From the NCBI GenBank assembly GCA_027061625.1, contig JAMOVF010000093.1:1-8511 (forward strand): a stretch of 8,511 nt of DNA, read 5' to 3'. Origin of the DNA: Deltaproteobacteria bacterium (GTDB lineage: Bacteria > Desulfobacterota > Dissulfuribacteria > Dissulfuribacterales > JALVPX01). Numbering within the stretch: the stretch's first letter is position 1; each line of letters opens with the position of its first letter. Below the pieces are notes generated by a model. It was given only the letters and a program-made list of their open reading frames with translations. It ran no database searches and was not told the origin of the DNA. The position numbers were made by a program, and so were the translations under genes. Shown one piece after another: positions 5,664-8,511 of this stretch.

Positions 5664-6494
5664 TTATTTCTTCTTTTTTCTACGTCTTACAATAAATTTA
5701 TCACTGGGTTTCTTTTTTCTGGTCTTATAACCCTTTGTCGGCCAGCCCCATGGGCTACAGGGATGACGGCCTCCAGACGATTTTCCTTCACCACCGCCCA
5801 TGGGATGATCCACAGGGTTCATGGCCACGCCTCGGACTGTCGGCCTAATGCCTAACCAACGGCTGCGGCCTGCCTTACCAATACTTACATTTTCATGGTC
5901 CAGATTTCCTACTTGGCCCACAGTAGCTCTGCAAGTAGCAAGGAACATCCTTACTTCTCCACTGGGCAGCCTCAATTGCACATACTTTCCTTCTTTAGCC
6001 ATTACTTGGGCCGATGCACCAGCACTTCTTACAATCTGCCCCCCTTTTCCTGGCCTCATTTCAATGTTATGGACCATGGTACCAAGGGGCATATTTTTAA
6101 GTGGCATACTATTGCCGGGTATTACATCACAAACTTCTGCGGCAATTATTTCATCTCCCACAGAAAGCCCCAAAGGAGCTAAAATATAGCGCTTTTCGCC
6201 ATCTTTGTAATGTATCAAGGCTATACGTGCCGACCTATTTGGATCATATTCAATGGCAGCGACCTTTCCTGGCACATCAAACTTATCTCTCTTGAAATCA
6301 ATTCTACGATAGCGCCGCTTGTGTCCACCACCCTTATGCCGACAGGTAATACGGCCCTTATTATTTCGACCACCACGCCGGTTAAGAGGTTCAAGCAAAG
6401 ACTTTTCTGGTTCCTTTTTGCTGAGCTCGGGGTCAACGAGCACAGACATGAACCGTCTAGATGGTGTTGTTGGTTTATATTTTTTAATAGGCAT
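5664..6494 (-). CDS. rplB: 50S ribosomal protein L2
   Basis: L2 is a primary 23S rRNA-binding protein close to the peptidyl-transferase centre, required for subunit association. The 276-residue product has the N-terminal region with GRNNKGRITCRHKGGGHKR (42-60), the OB-type domain with KVAAIEYDPNRSARIALI (77-94), an SH3-like domain with SAGASAQVMAKEG (157-169), and the C-terminal block MNPVDHPMGGGEG (225-237). His230 corresponds to the catalytically studied histidine of E. coli L2. The second histidine of E. coli DHPHGGGEG is methionine here, a variant I recall from other lineages. The protein ends in a lysine-rich tail (RRRKKKK). The start is ATG at 6492-6494, sharing one base with the rplW stop (TAATG), with GAGGG six bases upstream. 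It stops with TAA. Confidence 0.98.
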   Translation of the reverse strand: MPIKKYKPTTPSRRFMSVLVDPELSKKEPEKSLLEPLNRRGGRNNKGRITCRHKGGGHKRRYRRIDFKRDKFDVPGKVAAIEYDPNRSARIALIHYKDGEKRYILAPLGLSVGDEIIAAEVCDVIPGNSMPLKNMPLGTMVHNIEMRPGKGGQIVRSAGASAQVMAKEGKYVQLRLPSGEVRMFLATCRATVGQVGNLDHENVSIGKAGRSRWLGIRPTVRGVAMNPVDHPMGGGEGKSSGGRHPCSPWGWPTKGYKTRKKKPSDKFIVRRRKKKK

Positions 6495-6784
6495 TAGACA
6501 CCCTCAAAAAATTCTATTGTATGCCCTGGATATAGGGTCACAATTGCCTTTTTCCAATTTTTTCTATAACCCATGGAACGGCCTACCCTTTTGGGTTTGC
6601 CTTTATAATTCATGGTCCTAACGGCCTTGACCTTTACCTTAAAAATTTTCTCAACTGCCTGCTTTATTTCAATTTTATTCGCAGCTGGGGCCACCTTAAA
6701 GGCCACCTGATTAGCAACCTCTTTTTGCAAAGTAGCTTTTTCAGTTATAAGCGGTTCTTGAATGACAGAATATATGTCTTTCAT
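6494..6784 (-). CDS. rplW: 50S ribosomal protein L23
   Basis: L23 lies at the exit of the peptide tunnel and is the main docking site for trigger factor and SRP. The 96-residue protein has the family N-terminus IQEPLITEKAT (8-18). Glu15 in TEKA aligns with E. coli Glu18, the trigger-factor contact. Next come NKIEIKQAVEKIFKVKVKAVRTMN (36-59) and the rRNA-binding loop KGKPKRVGRSMGYRKNWKKAIVTL (61-84). The start is ATG at 6782-6784. It overlaps the rplD stop by 4 bases (ATGA), with GAGG eight bases before the start. Its TAA shares one base with the rplB start. Both overlaps suggest translational coupling of L4, L23 and L2. Confidence 0.98.
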   Translation of the reverse strand: MKDIYSVIQEPLITEKATLQKEVANQVAFKVAPAANKIEIKQAVEKIFKVKVKAVRTMNYKGKPKRVGRSMGYRKNWKKAIVTLYPGHTIEFFEGV

Positions 6785-7404
6785 GGCTTCAACCTCTCCT
6801 CAATAGCTTCAACAGCTGGCTCATGGATAAACAGGAACTCATGTTTGAGGAGATCATACACATTCAGGCCCTCTTGAGGCAGCACCTTAACATTGGGTAT
6901 ATTTCTGGCCGACAATTCTAGCACTTCATCTTTGTCCTTTACCGCAATCACTGCCTTGTTGGCACCAAACCTGGCAAGAAGCGCTGCCATGTCCTTTGTC
7001 TTGATTTCTTGAAGGCCAAATTCCTTCAAAACATACAGACGGTCAGACATTACTTTATCGCTTAAGACCATCCTCAATCCCAATTTTCTCACCTTCTTGG
7101 GCAAGGTATAAGAATAACTTCTTGGTTTCGGGCCAAAAACTGTTCCGCCCCTTTTCCACAGAGGCGAGGTATTACTTCCAGCTCTAGCGCGGCCTGTACC
7201 TTTTTGGCGCCAAGGTTTGCGTCCACCGCCGCTGACCTCGCTCCTAGTCTTGGTGCAGGCAGTTCCTGCGCGTCTCTTCGCCCTTTGCCAGACCACCACC
7301 TCATGGATCACCCCTGTCTTTGGAACAACGCCAAAAACATCGTCGCTGACACTAATCTCCCCTACTTTTTGCTTTTGGGGATCATATACTGGTAAGGTCG
7401 CCAT
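6781..7404 (-). CDS. rplD: 50S ribosomal protein L4
   Basis: L4 is an early assembly protein whose extended loop reaches the exit-tunnel constriction. In E. coli free L4 also represses the S10 operon through a leader. The 207-residue product has an N-terminal globular part (VYDPQKQKVGEISVSDDVFG, about 6-25). The loop SGGGRKPWRQKGTGRARAG (58-76) carries the residues linked to macrolide sensitivity in wild-type arrangement. SPLWKRGGTVFGPKPRSY follows (80-97), then a C-terminal Rossmann-like domain. The start is ATG at 7402-7404. Upstream are GAGGAG about ten bases away and AGGA four bases away. It stops with TGA and overlaps rplW by 4 bases. No E. coli-type leader target is visible, because rpsJ directly follows tuf. 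Confidence 0.97.
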   Translation of the reverse strand: MATLPVYDPQKQKVGEISVSDDVFGVVPKTGVIHEVVVWQRAKRRAGTACTKTRSEVSGGGRKPWRQKGTGRARAGSNTSPLWKRGGTVFGPKPRSYSYTLPKKVRKLGLRMVLSDKVMSDRLYVLKEFGLQEIKTKDMAALLARFGANKAVIAVKDKDEVLELSARNIPNVKVLPQEGLNVYDLLKHEFLFIHEPAVEAIEERLKP

Positions 7405-7418
7405 TGGTCCTGTCTCCT

Positions 7419-8048
7419 CTATTTAAATTTCACCATAACCATTTGGTTTCTAGCGCCTGGCACGGCCCCTTTGACTAAAAGAAGATTATCATCAGGACGA
7501 ATATCAACTACCAGTGAATTTTTAATTGTATATCTTCCTCCTCCCATACGGCCTGGCATACGTTTTCCTTTGATTATTCGGGAAGGGAAGGCACTTTGAC
7601 CAATCGAACCCATCTGCCTGTGATGCTTGGAGCCATGCCCCATCCGGCCTCTGCTGAATCCATGGCGTTTCACTGTTCCTGCAAAACCTTTCCCTTTACT
7701 TGTGCCGGTAATATCAACTAAAAGCTTCACATCTACATCTTTTAGTGTAATTACCTGGCCCAATTCAAACGCCTCTGGATCATCCACTTCAAATTCACGA
7801 ATATATTGAAAGCCCGTGTCAGCTCCTGCCTTTTCCACATGCCCCCTATGAGGTTTGTTTACGCGGGAAAAGGGTTTGGGCATAAAACCTAGCTGGACGG
7901 CATTATAACCTTCACGTTCCTTGGTCTTTTTCTGTAATACTGTACATGGCCCAACTTCTATTACTGTGACTGGAGTAATACTCCCTTCCTCAGTAAATAC
8001 CCTGGTCATGCCCAGCTTTCGTCCTAATAAACCTTTTACGGCAGCCAT
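7419..8048 (-). CDS. rplC: 50S ribosomal protein L3
   Basis: L3 is one of the two assembly initiators of the 50S subunit; its long extension approaches the peptidyl-transferase centre. The 209-residue product begins MAAVKGLLGRKLGMTRVF (1-18), has VITLKDVDVKLLVDITGTSKGKGF (99-122), and carries the extension with HRQMGSIGQSAFPSRIIKGKRM (143-164). Gln151 in GSIGQ aligns with the glutamine that PrmB methylates in E. coli. MPGRMGGGRYT (164-174) follows. The length is normal. The start is ATG at 8046-8048, with AGGTG seven bases upstream at the end of rpsJ. It stops with TAG, 14 bases before rplD. Confidence 0.98.
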   Translation of the reverse strand: MAAVKGLLGRKLGMTRVFTEEGSITPVTVIEVGPCTVLQKKTKEREGYNAVQLGFMPKPFSRVNKPHRGHVEKAGADTGFQYIREFEVDDPEAFELGQVITLKDVDVKLLVDITGTSKGKGFAGTVKRHGFSRGRMGHGSKHHRQMGSIGQSAFPSRIIKGKRMPGRMGGGRYTIKNSLVVDIRPDDNLLLVKGAVPGARNQMVMVKFK

Positions 8049-8056
8049 TTGAACAC

Positions 8057-8371
8057 CTATAATTTAATTTCCACATCAACACCCGCAGATAACTCCAGCT
8101 TCATCAAGGCATCTATGGTCTGCTGGGTGGGTTCTAAAATATCCACTAAGCGCTTGTGCGTTCTGATCTCAAACTGTTCCCTCGACTTCTTATCAATATG
8201 CGGAGAACGCAACACAGTATACCTGCTTATGCGTGTAGGCAACGGAATCGGACCAGCCACTCTTGCCCCTGTGCGCTTAGCAGTGTCAACAATCTCACCA
8301 ACCGACTGATCTAGCTGTTTATGATCATAAGCCTTAAGCCGGATGCGTATCCTCTGGGTGGGGATCATCAT
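8057..8371 (-). CDS. rpsJ: 30S ribosomal protein S10
   Basis: S10 is part of the 30S head and also acts as NusE in transcription antitermination with NusB. The 104-residue protein has QRIRIRLKAYDHKQLDQS (6-23), then AKRTGARVAGPIPLPTR (31-47), the 16S rRNA-facing loop SRYTVLRSPHIDKKSREQFEIRTHKR (49-74) and the LSAGVDVEIKL end (94-104). The frame starts with two ATGs. GGAG lies seven bases before the first, so the first is chosen, although the second is possible. It stops with TAG. It is 4 bases after tuf and 8 before rplC. As the first gene of the S10 block it lacks its own leader, so it is probably cotranscribed with tuf. Confidence 0.98.
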   Translation of the reverse strand: MMIPTQRIRIRLKAYDHKQLDQSVGEIVDTAKRTGARVAGPIPLPTRISRYTVLRSPHIDKKSREQFEIRTHKRLVDILEPTQQTIDALMKLELSAGVDVEIKL

Positions 8372-8375
8372 AAAA

Positions 8376-8511
8376 CTACTCCAAAATCTCGCTGACTACG
8401 CCGGCGCCCACTGTACGGCCGCCTTCCCTTACTGCAAACCTTAATCCCTCTTCCATCGCTATAGGCTGGATCAAATGAACCTCAAAAGATACATTGTCTC
8501 CAGGCATTACC
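8376..8511 (-). CDS. tuf: Elongation factor Tu, C-terminal end (partial at window edge)
   Basis: Only the last 44 codons and the TAG stop are present; the rest lies beyond the window. The translated end reads VMPGDNVSFEVHLIQPIAME, then EGLRFAVREGGRTVGAGVV and SEILE. This matches EF-Tu domain III (E. coli: VMPGDN...PIAM..GLRFAIREGGRTVGAGVV). EF-Tu is the GTPase that delivers aminoacyl-tRNA to the ribosomal A site; its GTP-binding domain is not visible here. The gene lies 4 bases before rpsJ, and its last codons contain the rpsJ ribosome binding site. The tuf-rpsJ adjacency is common where the str and S10 operons are joined. Whether a second tuf copy exists cannot be judged. Confidence 0.95.
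   Translation of the reverse strand, partial: VMPGDNVSFEVHLIQPIAMEEGLRFAVREGGRTVGAGVVSEILE
8379..8382 (-). promoter_or_regulatory. rpsJ ribosome binding site inside the tuf end
   Basis: The minus strand reads GGAG at the last two sense codons of tuf (TTG GAG), seven bases before the first rpsJ ATG. The rpsJ binding site is thus within the tuf coding sequence. This suits coupled translation and leaves no room for a separate leader. Confidence 0.7.

Noticed and set aside
5821..6189. A 122-codon open frame on the plus strand opposite rplB, and similar plus-strand frames across the window
   Set aside because: Each lies antisense to a certain ribosomal protein gene and has no recognisable domain. 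These frames are by-products of the codon composition of the real genes.
1..8511. A hidden mobile element, CRISPR array, tRNA, toxin-antitoxin pair or inserted novel gene
   Set aside because: Every stretch is accounted for by canonical ribosomal protein genes in canonical order. No gap exceeds 26 bases, and no direct or inverted repeats stood out by eye.

Overview
The window is one gene-dense stretch of bacterial chromosome carrying the conserved ribosomal-protein supercluster. All genes lie on the minus strand, so transcription runs from high to low coordinates. It begins inside tuf (EF-Tu, C-terminal end only) and continues through the S10 operon (rpsJ, rplC, rplD, rplW, rplB, rpsS, rplV, rpsC, rplP, rpmC, rpsQ) and the first part of the spc operon (rplN, rplX, rplE, rpsN, rpsH, rplF, rplR, rpsE). 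The window ends 17 bases past the rpsE stop. Those bases hold a Shine-Dalgarno-like GGAG, probably for the next gene, which by conserved order should be rpmD.

The gene content and order are canonical, with nothing inserted, missing, broken or rearranged. The longest untranslated gap is 26 bases (rplV-rpsC). Three junctions overlap (rplP/rpmC and rplD/rplW by 4 bases, rplW/rplB by 1). No gap leaves room for a factor-independent terminator, an obvious promoter or an S10 leader. The S10 and spc blocks are 18 bases apart and tuf is 4 bases from rpsJ, so the whole window looks like one polycistronic unit, probably continuing from a str-type block (rpsL-rpsG-fusA-tuf) upstream. That upstream part is not visible.

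The products assemble into both ribosomal subunits. S10, S19, S3, S17, S14, S8 and S5 belong to the small subunit; L3, L4, L23, L2, L22, L16, L29, L14, L24, L5, L6 and L18 belong to the large subunit. EF-Tu delivers aminoacyl-tRNA to the finished ribosome. Known functional elements are present: the L3 methylation-site glutamine, the L4 and L22 exit-tunnel loops, the L2 peptidyl-transferase-region histidine, the S3 KH motif and mRNA-entry arginines, and the L23 nascent-chain docking acidic residue.

The organism is a bacterium of moderate GC by eye. The tuf-rpsJ adjacency, the zinc-type S14, the four-cysteine L24 and the DHPMGGGEG form of L2 fit an anaerobic deltaproteobacterium-like (Desulfobacterota) lineage. 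This is an impression from motifs, not a phylogenetic placement. The modest oddities are four non-ATG starts (three TTG, one GTG) and eight TAG stops among twenty very highly expressed genes, a four-cysteine L24, and a small S5 loop variation. I found no undescribed system here.
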